Source of the DNA: Rotaria macrura
Taxonomy: Eukaryota > Rotifera > Eurotatoria > Philodinida > Philodinidae
Length of the DNA stretch: 64,000 nt
Direction: 5' to 3'
NCBI GenBank assembly: GCA_900239685.1
Contig: OENT01000718.1
Coordinates: forward strand, 1 to 64,000
The position numbers were made by a program, and so were the translations under genes. This document shows positions 22,048 to 35,046 of the stretch, piece by piece (the first letter of the stretch is position 1; each line of letters starts with the position of its first letter). The notes below the pieces were generated by a model. The model saw nothing but the letters and a program-made list of their open reading frames with translations, made no database searches and was not told the DNA's origin.

Positions 22048-23530
22048 TTTTCTTAATGAATACAAAATAAAACAAGACTCCTACAGTTATGAAGAAATAA
22101 AAGTATCAGTCGGTGAGGAAAAAAGGTTTAGGACTTTGATTTTTATATTTGTTCTTATAATCAAATATCTACGATCGAGTTCGAAGGTAGAATATCTATT
22201 TGAATCGGTTTCTAACTTCTCGTGATGGAAAACGCTTAAAATATGTTCGAAGAATGCGACATCGTTATTGGAGATAGGTTTTCGAAAGTACACGATAGTG
22301 TTTTGCAAATTTACAAAAGAGTTTAATATATTGACTATCCCGTAAAAGCTGCATCGATTCGTGTGAATGCATTTTTATTTTCTTAAGTGTACTACTGCAA
22401 TCTTTTAAGAATGAAGGATAGATTTCAAATATAAATAGCAGAATATTCTAATCATTCATATGATCTATTAAAACTATCTTGCATGAAGATGAAGAACTCG
22501 CTTGCACGTATTATCTGCCAGAATGTCGAAAGCAAAGAAAATCTTAAAAAAGAAGAAAAACGATGGCAAAATTGCGTGAGTGTAACGATCAGCACTTCAT
22601 TGCGAACACAAAGAATCAACATTCAGACAAGGAACTCAAGAGAAAATCAAGGGCAGTGTGGAGAGAATGATGATAAGGGTAAAAAGGTGTGGGAGACCTG
22701 CTTACTTGTTTGATCAGCGAATGAAAATGGTGTAAAAATTGCTGAAAGTAACGATGTATTTATAGATATATTTATATGGAGAAAGAAAATCAAAAAGTAA
22801 GAGAAGAAAAAGAAAAAAATAGATTGAATATTTCTTTGTGAAAAAAAACTGTTTACATTTGGTACTATCTAATTCCGATTCTGACTTGAACCGAATGGAA
22901 CTGGTATGCATGAATTATAATGTATTACATTGGGTGTTGATTTTCATTGCGATGATTGGAAACTATCACTGCTAATTTCAATCAACATCGATTGATGTCA
23001 AATATATGGACTTTGCAAAAACAAAATAATAAGAAAAATAAGAATACCAATACCGCATACTATTTTCTGCATCATTAAATAGAAAAATTATTAAACACGA
23101 AAAACAATATTTAAATGCACAGAAGTAATCATCTTAATTTGTCTCTGAAACTGCCCTACATATAGTGGTTATTGCTTTTATATTTGAATAGTAAAGAGTA
23201 GAACTATACAATGATGTCGATTGACAAAGTAATTAGTTTGAAAATAATCAATTTTTTAATTTCATATATTTTAGAGAAAAACTATTAAAAGTTGGAGTGA
23301 TCTAACAATATATCTACACTAAAAAATCTCTACTATCAAAAGCCCTAATTCTTGGACAGGTATGATATTCATATTAAAGCGAAAAGTTGCTGTGGTATGT
23401 TGAAAAATTTGTATATATTATTAAGAACTGCTTAGAAAAATGAATTGATTCTTGCTTTTGTTAGTGTTAGAATGGATATTTTATTTATTGGCCATTGAAT
23501 CATCATCTTAAATGAGTTCGAGCTTTTTTT

Positions 23531-23542
23531 CTCTCTCTCTCT
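23531..23542. repeat. (CT)6 microsatellite
   Basis: Uninterrupted CT run following a poly-T tract. Confidence 0.85.
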
Positions 23543-26232
23543 GTCGTTACACTATAGGTAGAGGAGTATCTGAATGTGTTTTTTAATGCGCGATATTCGA
23601 CATGAAAGAAATACTGACACCGAAACTTATACTCGAAGGAGCTGGAAACCGATACATTATTGAGTGGTCGATGCGGGTCGATAACTTCATTGAAATTCAA
23701 ATTATTCATGAGTCTAATTATTCGCTTTTAGTGTCACTCTAAATTTATGCTGCCTATAATGTTATTTTTCTTCTTACCTCAGTATTTCAAGGTGAAGAAA
23801 TATGAAAAGAGAACACAGAAAATAACTTTTTTTTTCTCTTTTAACAAACTCGAACGATGTCATTATTCATCATAATTTGTTCGTTTTACGGCCAGAATAA
23901 TCTCATGTTACATCTAAAAATCTGGAGCAAAGCAACTCAATCGATCATTTTTAATTTTTCTATTGCATTCAAACTCGTGATTCAGGTCCATGTTAAACAA
24001 GTGTTCTTGATATTTACTACTTATTTTCGTTGTAATTTTCGTCCAGGTAACGATAGAGCAAAAACACTGGCCCATACCTTTTTGTAGTAATTAGGTTTGT
24101 TTTGCTGCTCGATTTGTTTTTCATCAAGCAATGTGTCAACGACGAATCACTTGAATCAGCAATCATCACAGATTTCCTACTGGTTGTACAGAATATTCAC
24201 TGACAAAAAATATCTAGCTTTCTCCACAGAAACGAACTGATTTCTATTCTAAGCATTCGACGCGATAATTCTTAAGAATGTTACAAGCAAGAACAAGATA
24301 AAATATACAACCAAACTGAAGCTAATAGTCTGGCATAGCTAGAAGATACGCACGATTGAAAAAATTATTCACGAAAGATTCTGTAAACTTATCAAAAATA
24401 TCTTGACTTTACCATTCAATTCATTATTTTAACGAAATGACTATAATAACAATTTCGTACTTTTTTATCATATAAACTATTTGTTAATCATTTTGAAAAT
24501 TTTAGTTCTCTGATACCGCCATGTCTAGAAGAAAACTTGTTCTTGTCGTAATATAGAGCAACAAATGTGGCTTAGCAAGCAATCAAAATTTATTTGTTCA
24601 AATTTGGGCCTAGGTAAAACAAATGCCGATCACATGAAAAGTTTTTGAAATGTCATTGTAATTTTTCTTGATCTAAAAGATAGGAAATAATTTAAGTAGG
24701 TGTGTCTTCATGAAGATCACTCATCAGTCGAACAAAATCAAATCGTCAATTTCAAATTAAATTCTAGACAGAAAAACGTGAACTTCTCCAGAATTTTGAA
24801 TTTTTACTGTTCAGCAAAGGTTCATGAGACTCAATTCATGGCTCATAAATACAATCGACAGAGAATAATCAACTGCGCCTTGATGTGACAAGAATTGAAA
24901 ATTAACTGGCGATCAATGCACAAAAAACAAACACATGCTACGTAAAAGAACGATCGCAAGTATATAGTTGATTATTTTTCGATTCACTTATCGCTTTACA
25001 GAATTACATACGTACATTCTGACAATATAAGAAAATAGGTTTCTTCATATGGTGCGCTCATATTGTTACTGTCATCTAAAAAAATGTCTGTCAGTTTTCA
25101 AATCGAAAAATAAGTTTTCAAGAGCATTCCCAGAAAATTGGTTTTATTCGACGTTCATGAATATGAAAACAAATCCTGGTATCGATTCAAAAATGACTTA
25201 TGCAATGAATGGTTAGTTGCGAACATTAAACGAACGAGACCTTCTGGTTTTTCACTCATCTACGATCGTCGATAGTCACAAGTAAAAAAAGACTGAGCTA
25301 TTCGATCAATCGTATTTTTTCTTCAATATGCACTCACTTTTACATTAACATCTATTAATTAGTAGGAATGCAGTCAAGGTCAATCTAGCAGAGAATAAAG
25401 AACGTTCTGATTTTGACAAGCAGAACAATAAAAAGATGAATAACATGCCTGTACCGTTATTTCTGCAAATAATTGGTATTTGTTGTCAAGGCACGACTAC
25501 TCTTTTGCGAAGCTCAGTTGGACGTCATTCTCTATTATAGAAAGTAAACGACTGCATTAATACAACCACGCGAAGAGAATAAAAGAGACGCATAGCATCA
25601 AGAGCAGGAGAAACTTCGATCACATTCATCAACTCAAAGAACGCGACGAAGCAGGTGTCAGTGCAATTATTTTAAGCGAGTGTAGTCAACATCACAATTT
25701 CTCTCTATAAAGTTTTCGTGTATTTTATTCATTTACCTGAACCATGGCCACGCATTTCTGTTTTTCTATACGACAATCCATACAATAACACGTATCAGGC
25801 TAGATGCTGTGATCAAGAAGCAGCCATACTTGCTTTCACCCGACAAAGAAATGAATTTACGTTGAAAAAGACGATAAAAGAAAGCAGTATCAGTGGCAAC
25901 GACGATGCCAAGAATCTCTTGTGTTTGTCTCTTTTTTAAAACTCATCTCTTTGTGCTGTGAATGCAGGAATGTTGGTTCAAGACGGATGCTATGCAATGG
26001 GTTGCACATTACCATAATGGTCTTTGTGTGAAGAAGAAAAGCGAAATAAGGTGCCGCGATAAAGGTGAAAATTATGAAATGTACAGGACCAAGAAAGAAA
26101 TTCTAATACTAACTACTTTCAACCAAAATAATTACATCAACATCGGTTTACTCACAGGTTTAGAATTGAAAATTGAAATCAAACTTTTTTTCACTGTTGT
26201 CGACGAGAGGCACTGACAGAGGTGACTAGCCA

Positions 26233-26249
26233 GTGGAGCTTTGCTCCAC
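26233..26249. other. Short perfect hairpin upstream of FAD oxidoreductase
   Basis: GTGGAGC / GCTCCAC stem of 7 bp with a TTT loop, about 180 nt before the ATG of the next gene. The stem is too short to assign a function. Confidence 0.5.
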
Positions 26250-26426
26250 AACACAAACCGAAAAAAACATTTTCTGATAAAGATGATACAACAACTTTCC
26301 ATTTTCACATGAGTTTTTTCCTAATACGAAGCCCTCTACTCACAAAGGAAATATTTTTGTAACTACTTTCCTTTACCTATCATTGTGATCTTCAGATAAA
26401 CAGTCTTTATCTGTGATAACTGAACT

Positions 26427-27896
26427 ATGTCGGCAGAGTCAACTATCACAGTCAATGACATTCATTCTCAATTGAACCCCACGAGAGTGACTGAAATCAT
26501 TATGGTAGACTCGCCAGAGGCCATCCAAGCAGCTATCACTAAGGCCATAGGACACAACACATCGATCTCGATCGCTGGAGGGCGGCATGCCATGGGTTGT
26601 CAGCAATTTGGTACTGATACACTGCTGTTAGATACGAAACAAATGAATAAGGTCCTAAGCTTCGACAATGAGACCGGTCTGATTCATGTCGAGGCTGGTA
26701 TACAGTGGCCGAAATTGATTGACTATCTCGTCCAAACTCAAAAAGAGGTGCCTTGGCCACAACAATGGGGCATCGCTCAAAAGCAAACTGGGGCAGACCG
26801 GCTATCAATTGGTGGATCTTTGGCATGCAATGCTCATGGTCGAGGTTTGAAGATGCAGCCTCTCATTGCGGATGTTGAATCCTTCACTATATTTAATGCT
26901 AATGGTGAGTTTCTAAAGTGCAGTCGTCAGGAAAATAAAGAACTCTTCGGGTTGGCTATCGGTGGCTATGGCTTGTTTGGTGTGATGTATTCTGTAACAT
27001 TGCGCTTAACACGACGACAAAAACTAGAAAGGGTGGTGGAACTCATCACGGCTGACAAACTACCGGAGGCGTTTGAACAACGTATTCAAGCCGGTTTCCT
27101 CTATGGCGACTTTCAATTTTCTACCGATGATCAATCGGATGACTTTTTATATCGTGGCGTCTTCTCTTGCTATCGTCCAGTTGATCCGGCCACTGATATG
27201 GTAGAAGCTCAAAAAGAACTTTCTGAAGAGAATTGGGAAAATCTGTATTATCTCGCACATGCTGACAAAGCTGAGGCATTTCGCCAATATGCTACCTATT
27301 ACCTGTCCACATCCGGTCAAATTTATGCATCTGATACCCATCAGTTGAGTGTCTATCTGGATGATTATCACCATGAACTTGATCATCGCCTTGGTTCAGG
27401 GGAACAGGCCACTGAAATCATCACTGAAATTTATGTTCCTCGCTCGGAACTTCCCAACTTTTTAGCCGAAGCCCGAGAGGATTTTCTAGCCAATAAGGTT
27501 AACATGGTCTACGGGACTATTCGGCTGATTGTCCAGGACACTGAATGCTTTTTGGCTTGGGCCAAGCAATCCTATGCCTGTATCATCTTTAATATTAATA
27601 CTGTTCATACGCCCGCTGGGTTAGAACACTCTGCCAATGCTTTTCGTCGCCTTATCGACCTGGCTATTAAACGGGGTGGTAGTTACTATTTAACTTATCA
27701 CACATATGCCACACGCCCACAGATCATAAAATGTCATCCGCAGTTCCCTGAATTTCTCCAGTTGAAGCGACTGTACGATCCACAAGAACGCTTTCAAAGC
27801 AACTGGTATCGTTACTACCGAAGTATGTTTAGTGCGACCGGCACAGACGATTATGCTTTGGAGTCCGTTGTCTGGAAAGTAGAAAACTCGAATTGA
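26427..27896 (+). CDS. FAD-linked oxidoreductase (FAD_binding_4 / PCMH type), bacterial-like
   Basis: Single exon, 489 residues, starting at ATG 26427. The N-terminal half is a PCMH-type FAD-binding domain: S-I-S-I-A-G-G-R-H-A-M-G-C-Q-Q-F (46-61, pyrophosphate loop and possible His attachment site), I-H-V-E-A-G-I-Q-W (86-94), and S-I-G-G-S-L-A-C-N-A-H-G-R-G (127-140). It is followed by L-F-G-L-A-I-G-G-Y-G-L-F-G-V. The C-terminal half is the substrate-binding part and ends with L-K-R-L-Y-D-P-Q-E-R-F-Q-S-N-W-Y-R-Y-Y, typical of berberine-bridge- and lactone-oxidase-like enzymes. It probably oxidises an alcohol or sugar-type substrate; the exact substrate is unknown. No signal peptide or membrane span is seen, so it is likely cytosolic. 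Coding sequence is visibly richer in G+C than the flanks. The lack of introns and the bacterial-style motifs suggest horizontal acquisition. Confidence 0.9.
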   Translation: MSAESTITVNDIHSQLNPTRVTEIIMVDSPEAIQAAITKAIGHNTSISIAGGRHAMGCQQFGTDTLLLDTKQMNKVLSFDNETGLIHVEAGIQWPKLIDYLVQTQKEVPWPQQWGIAQKQTGADRLSIGGSLACNAHGRGLKMQPLIADVESFTIFNANGEFLKCSRQENKELFGLAIGGYGLFGVMYSVTLRLTRRQKLERVVELITADKLPEAFEQRIQAGFLYGDFQFSTDDQSDDFLYRGVFSCYRPVDPATDMVEAQKELSEENWENLYYLAHADKAEAFRQYATYYLSTSGQIYASDTHQLSVYLDDYHHELDHRLGSGEQATEIITEIYVPRSELPNFLAEAREDFLANKVNMVYGTIRLIVQDTECFLAWAKQSYACIIFNINTVHTPAGLEHSANAFRRLIDLAIKRGGSYYLTYHTYATRPQIIKCHPQFPEFLQLKRLYDPQERFQSNWYRYYRSMFSATGTDDYALESVVWKVENSN

Positions 27897-30800
27897 TTTT
27901 TATACATGTCTCTTTCCCCCTATTTGATAAACAATTCATAACTTTCTCTTCACACAGTATTTAACCATTTACATGTAAACTGCGCGTATCATATTCTTTC
28001 ATGTCTTGTATTTGTCCGTAGAGGAAATTGACGTACTAGAAGTAGACTAGTACGTCACAGTACATTAGAGTACTGAGAAGAGCATGCAACTACTTGGCGA
28101 TTGCCATCTAGCAGCTAAAAGTTTAATAAATAAAATGAAGCCAAGTGAAAAAGTATGCAAGATTGTTCCATGCATTCATCAAGGAACGAAAAACGTCACC
28201 ATAAAAACATCTAACTAAGTATGTTCATCAGTTGGTCTAAACTGTCTGCTGTATGACACGAAATAATCGTTCACTTGATAAATGTGTTTTTTATTGGATA
28301 TCAGCGAACCAGGCGATTCGTGGTGAAGATAAGTGATTTGTTATTATCAATATCAAACCTGATTGAATGGAATTTTCATAACTGAAACTCGTCTGTTTAT
28401 CCGGTGTATGATTTGTTAGAAATTGGTCAATAGGATTTCAGAGTTCTAAGTCTTACCTAATCCAATATTTTCTGATATGCCGACTCTCATCAATTAGGAT
28501 TTCTTCATTCTAAAAACTAGCCGTTCAGGTGTATTTCTATACTTTTCTTATTTCATGAGATTTCAGCGTGGTATGCGCCAGAGATGGCAATGGTTGCCGA
28601 TTATTTTCAAACTAAACTAATTCTATCTTCAGCACCACTGATGATTCACATCGAACTATTTTTGACTTGACTGTACGTCAGATATTCTGTTCTCTCTCTC
28701 ATTCTCAATACTTAAATAAAATTTTTACAAGAGCATGTGTTCAGCAGTAGTTCGAAAAAAAAATTTCAGGAAACAATAACAGAGGATACAATTAAATCAA
28801 ATTCAGGCGAGAATCAAGCAAGTCATGGCGACTAGCACTGTTCATAATTCGATCTTGGAAGAATTCTTTGATCGAATTTCTTTCAAGTTTAATTATTGAA
28901 AACAATGAAGTGCTCAACCTATGTAACGAGACCATTGTAAAGTGTGACAACTAGTCATGACTTTCTTTTCTATGATACACGCACGTACACTCCACACACC
29001 GCCAAGATCTCGAGTCGATTGCATCACAACTCATACCATTTAGTTTTCGTATTGAGACATGAAAATCAGCAACACATTTCACTGGTTATCACAGTTCTGA
29101 CAAAGTGACACGAGTCAAGAAAGTTTTCCCTTAGAAATGCTATTCATCTTCATCATGTATGAGTTCTCAATTCGAAAAAGAAATTGTTACATTTTATAAA
29201 AAAAACATTTCCATGAATTTATCACTATATATTCTTCTCAATACTGGTCCAAATCGGTTTCCCTGAAGTTTCCTTTTCTTGTTTCGAGAAACCACATCTC
29301 AAGTTTCATTCATACTTGGTCATAAAGAAATGAATTTATGTTTGACAGTTTTTTGTGGAGAGAAAAATACGTTCGCCATATGTAAATGACGTCGCTCTAA
29401 CGAGTGAAGAAAGCTACTGGTGTTGTTTCCACAAAACAGAACACTTCTATTACCATGCATCTAGCTAACAGGTATTTGCCATAAAATTGTAAAATAGTCA
29501 AGATTTCAATGACTACTACAGAGCATCGACTAAAGAAATGTTTTTTAGAGTAGTTAGATTATCTCTCAAACAATCTACTGTTCTCATTTGAGAATCATCG
29601 AATCTCATCTAAGATTTTACTATTGTCATTTTCATAGTCAACATGGGGTAAGTAAATTACAATGAAGATAAATATTACATGAACATTATTCTTTTTTGTA
29701 TACATCAATATAATTATCTTTTATCAGATAAGAAATTTTACAAACTTGAATAATTGTTTACTTCTTATCAAACTGACATGTCACGATCGATGTACCAGAT
29801 CATCACGTATTCATGCATGTATATATGCGGAGCCTCGTCTAAGTTTCAACTAGCTTTGAAAATTGATAGCCTCTCATAGGTAGTTGTTGTACACGTATGT
29901 GCTACACGTAGAATTCACTGTACCCTGAATTTTACTGCATGCTTTCTTCGAAAATTTTGGATACTGAATTTGTCGGTAGCATATTATATTTTCTTTGACC
30001 CAAATTATCACAACTAGTTTGAAGAGTAAAAACTTTCATAAAAACATGTATAGCTTGTAGAGTGGCACAAAGTTTAATTTTGACTTGCATCTTTGATCGA
30101 TGTTTTGCGCCATGTTGAAAAGGATAATTTTTCAAGTAAATGTCGCATTGTGAGGTAATTGCTCATGCTTAACTAAATGTGATCATAACATCACGTGTTA
30201 CTCGAAGAAAAAGATGTCGCATAAAAAATGTTTGACTTCTTACTGAAAGAAAATGTTTCGGGGTAAACGAGTGAAATGCATTGTGAAAAGCTTCTTATGT
30301 TTTCAGTTTCTCTCTTTACTATGAAGAATGCCGTAATGTATGTTTGCTTAATTTCCATTTGCAAATAATGGCTGGATTTCTAATAAGCTCTTTTCCATTT
30401 CTACTTTTGGATGTAGAGTTTTGTACATTATGTTCTTCCTGGATATATCTTATATGAAGTATTTTCAGGACAGTGATTAGAAACACCTTAATTGTCTAAT
30501 AAAGATGACGCATATTCCTGCTGTACGCAGTTTACGATCACAAATAGCCGTAGATTAATGTTTTCCGTGACAGTAATACGATCAATTCCTACTGTATGGT
30601 ACATGGTATAGTAAAGACTGTAAACTGTCTGAAAATTGAATATTCGATTGTTTGCTCTCACATATATTATGATGAAAAATTACCATTTTATGATCGGACC
30701 TGTCTAACCTTAATTTATTTGCAGCAGTGTTTCATATTCAGAAAGTCAGGGATACTGGATTGTTGCCATACGATGCAGAAAATGCCTCAGTAGTTACGAA

Positions 30801-33800
30801 AGATAAGAGGAACATGAGAGCCCAGTCAGTCTAACCATGGGACGGCACGTCTCCAATTACTTCTCATGAGGTGGAACCCTGCATTTTTTACAATATCGTA
30901 TCTCTATTTGCTTACTACGAGGAAGAGCAGCTATAGCTCACCGGAGAGCGACAACAGATTCTACACATCCGATAATACTAAACTTTTGTCTAACTTGATG
31001 CGTTTTTGAGAAGCTATTCCTGCTACAGCTTTATAGGATCAGCCTATACATATAAAACTTGAATCATCAATGTCATCGATGTTTAGGTTCTAGAATTTCA
31101 ATTCTCAAGTTAAAACAGTTAGTGTGGGTACGACAGAATTCTTGAGACGATGTTTGGGGTATTTTGAGTGCAACGAAATAGATGAGAAGATATCTTTTCT
31201 AGGGTTGGTGCGCGATAGGGTTGATATAGTGCTTCCTCCTCTGTGGATGCAGCGAAACGATTAGCCTTGTTTTCTACCTTGTGTAGCTGAATCGAAACGA
31301 ATCACATTGCGTCGCATCGCTTGTGAGCATATCCGAGGAACTCAAGCAATTGAAAATTCTCTCTCTGGTGAGATCTTAAGGGTTCAAATTTGAAAAAAAA
31401 ATTATCATTGGGAGATTCTATTGAGGGAAATGGGACAAATCACGCAGATATATGGTATCTCATTGTGCTTCCCAAATATCCCTGGCTTTCTGAATATGGA
31501 ACCCCACTCTATATATGAGTCTTGTGGGAATCATGGTATTTTCATGTTCGCAGTTCTAGTGCAATACCTAATTAGTTTGTGTTCTGTTATCTCGAGAGAA
31601 AATGGAAGAAAAGCATTACTTATGAAATTGGTTGAATTGAACGGGTCTGGTGAATCTCATAAAAACATTCTGGTGTTTTTCAGATTCATTAGCATGTAGT
31701 TAACATCTATTGATTAAAGAAAAATCGAGAAATAAGCGGTGCATTTTTCAAGTTGTGGTGTTTGATAAGGGAGAAGACAGTACTGTCGGGAGAGTAAGCA
31801 TTCATTATAATAAAATTCAGTATGAAGATCTATGATCTGCTTGTCTAAAGCTATCCTTGACCGTAAAAGAAGGTCAACATGAAATCTGTTTTGTTTTGTA
31901 AGATCCATGTTTGAGACGGCGTCAGACTCATTAATCGTGAAATAAAAGAGACGTTGACCCATCAGTATTTTGCTTTTCCATTATAAAAAAGACTTAAAAC
32001 TAATAATGCTCTTTCTAGTGGATGAACTAATCGAATAAGAAGTCATTCTGTCACTCTTTCAGAGAATTCAATGACATATTGTCAAAGGAATGAAATTTAT
32101 TTTACTCTACAACCACAGACGGTCGTAGTTAAGTCAGACCCTCTCCAATTAAAATTTATCAGCTAAATACTTTTCTATGGGTACCATTTCATTAAATCTT
32201 ATTGAATTTTCTAGACTTTTCAACTATAAATATTTCTCCTGGAAATTTTAGGACAAGCAGATTTTAGTAAGAAGTAAATCCTGTTATGCTTATTTCAAGA
32301 TTTTTGAATAAAATCTTTGAAAGTGTTCTATCTGTTGAAAACTCTTTTTGGGGGAGAAGGTTGAGTAAGTTTAGCATGGTTCTATCGTTTGACTCAGATC
32401 CATTTGGATTTATGGGGTGTTTTATAGGCCAAGGCAATCTTAGATCAAAAATAACAATAATATACAAACAACCTAGAAATGTTTGTGGCTGAGTGGTACT
32501 ATCTTTTTCTTAAATATGAATGGGGATCGAGTGCATTCTGCATGCATAAGATTAAAAAATAACTAGTGCGGGTGGGAATTTAGCTGTTGACATTTATGAA
32601 ATTAATAACAAGACTTGCTGCTACGCCCTAAATTTCAAATTCACATCCACATACTCACACCCTTCCGATAGACATGTGATTTCAGCGGACTATGGATTTT
32701 TAATAAATACACAGTTGTCAAAAATAATGTAATATTCATCATCCTTCCAACCTCTTCTCCTCTCACATAATAGAAGCTCATAGTCTCGATTTTATAATTT
32801 GCCGATAGAATAGAAGCTCACCTTATTCGAAATGTGTACAAACACAAAACTGGAAAAAAAAAGGTTTGTGTACGTTGATCGATGCCTTTCGTTTCTACTA
32901 TAGTTTTCTTTTTTGGGGCTAACGAACTTTGTTCATTGGTTGTGATATGTCAACAACTTGTAATATAAAAATCCTTTTTTCCTTTTTTTCACTGATAAAA
33001 TTGTGAAACGTATAATATTTGTCTTTGTGAAATTATCTTGAAACTTTTTGTAATAACAACATCGAATTGTGGGAATAGACGAGACTATAAATGTCGATGA
33101 AATTGCAATTATTGTTGGTTTTTTAAACTTAAATAAATCATCTATTGCACAACGATTATCCAAACAAGTTACTTATAAGTAATTTTAATAGTTTCTCATA
33201 AAGTGTACATAGTACTTGCAAGTAAAAAATTTAATGTGACTATTATAGTATACTTATAAGGAAAAAGTACTTTTCACTTTTTAATATTCTTGTACTTAGA
33301 AAAAAAGGAATACTTATTTCTATCCAATATTTTAATATTAACAGAGAAGAGAAAAAGCACGATCGTGATGACTATTGTTGAATGAAGGATGCTTTTCCCA
33401 ACCGTGAATTCAAAATTAAAATTGTTCATTATGCTTTAAGATAAAAAGGGTTGCTTTTTCTGAACGAGACAACATTTTCTGGTTTGGTAAGCATGAATGA
33501 TCTTAAATATTTGGATTAAACTGCGCAAAACTTTTCTGAATCGAGAATTATAGTAGTTAGAGATTTCGGAAATTGTTTTAGCTTAGGCGCAAATCTTATT
33601 ATATTGACTGTTGTTTTACATATCTAATTTTAATTTGTGAACAGATTCTATTGCAATTTGGTGCCAATCAGTTTTATTACAGTCTTTTCCCATTGGGGAA
33701 GCAGGATTCTAAATATTATGCACTCAACAGTAAATCAGCTTTGTGTCAAACATCCACTTTAATAAAGATAGAGCTGGGAATTTAATATTTTATAAACCTT

Positions 33801-35046
33801 TCATCTTGATTACATCGAATAACATATGCCATTGCTTGAATAAACAAACAAATGAATATCAGCAGGATGATTTAATGTTGACATATGTCTCATGATTATT
33901 GTTCACATAAAGAAGTGTCCTCAGTTTCAGGAATTTTTAGTATTGCTTGTACAGTTCATTACCAGTACTATCGCTCAAGCAAGTACGATATCAGGACACA
34001 CACACTGAGCTCATCTTCGAATAATTATTTCTAACTAATATATGAGTCAAAGTTGATTTTATTATTTATTCATTCATTGATATGCTTGTGCCAATATAAC
34101 TACTGCTAAGTAAAGTTCGATGAGTATCTATACAACTTTCGTGTGTATGTATTCAATATTGATGTGAGATGTGCTGGTACTATGTACAGTCTTTTTTCTG
34201 ATGTCTATGATCAGAAGAATATAATCATATTTACTCAGCTTCAATATTCAAGAGAAAGGTCTGTTCTAATCTATTGATACCACATGTCTTATAAAATGTC
34301 TTAATGGAAAGTAAATAATCATATTTCGATCAAATGAGCCTCTTCAAACATTTCACCATTCACAGATGAATTTCTAAGGAATCTTTCTGTGTAAAGGTGC
34401 ATTATATTGTAGAATTAGAAATTCTAATATGAGGCTGTGTTTCATAGTCGTAAGGAGTAATCGTAACTGTTTTATAAACAACTCTGTTTATCGTAGCTGA
34501 ATACTGAGTCGAGATAATTGAAATCATTACTTCCAGTGTTGGGTATATTCTTCATTCATCCATTGCATGAAATAAAGAATATTACGAGCTACAACACATT
34601 ATACTCATAAAATAGTTATAGCAACACCTTGTTTAGGTTACCCCAGTAGAATTTCATGGATCCAAGCATCATATTGAAAATCAACTAATAATAATAGCTT
34701 TATCACTCAGTATTTGTTCACATTATACAATCAGACAAATTACAGCTCAGAACAAAATCATGATATTGTCAAGTCGAATCAACAACGATTCGTCCTGATC
34801 TAAAACCTCGATGTCATTCACATCAAATTCTCTTTTTTTCCCTGAAAGCTGTCAAGAAATTGTTTTTTCAGCTGTAACAATTTAAGATTACTTACATTTT
34901 ATTTTCTTTCTTCTCTTTTAGGATGTCAAAGAACAACTTTTCCCTTGCTGTAAATATATGTTCTTTTAGAATTCATTAGCACCATATGAATCAGATGATT
35001 TTTAATCTGTCAAAATAGGCATAGCAAAAACTTGAGTGCATTTACT
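27897..35046. other. Very long stretch without a supported gene
   Basis: About 7 kb, AT-rich, with only short random-looking frames on both strands. Paired hairpins lie at 28030-28075. I see no transposon core, tandem array or RNA gene. Small multi-exon genes could be missed here. Confidence 0.45.
28030..28075. other. Two adjacent hairpins downstream of FAD oxidoreductase
   Basis: GACGTACTA / TAGTACGTC (9 bp, 9-nt loop, 28030-28056) is followed directly by CAGTAC / GTACTG (6 bp, 6-nt loop, 28058-28075). They lie about 130 nt after the stop codon. The role is unknown. Confidence 0.6.

Larger units (their letters stand above)
22048..26426. other. Long stretch without a supported gene
   Basis: Contains a CT run at 23531-23542. 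Two adjacent plus-strand frames at 25718-25939 and 25962-26216, the second after an acceptor-like TGAATGCAG, look mildly protein-like but cannot be assigned or joined with confidence; they could be leader exons or UTR of the FAD oxidoreductase. A 7-bp stem with a 3-nt loop lies at 26233-26249. Confidence 0.4.

Noticed and set aside
25718-26216. Two plus-strand frames upstream of the FAD oxidoreductase
   Set aside because: Could be leader exons, but no in-phase junction to the enzyme or to each other was convincing; the enzyme is complete without them.
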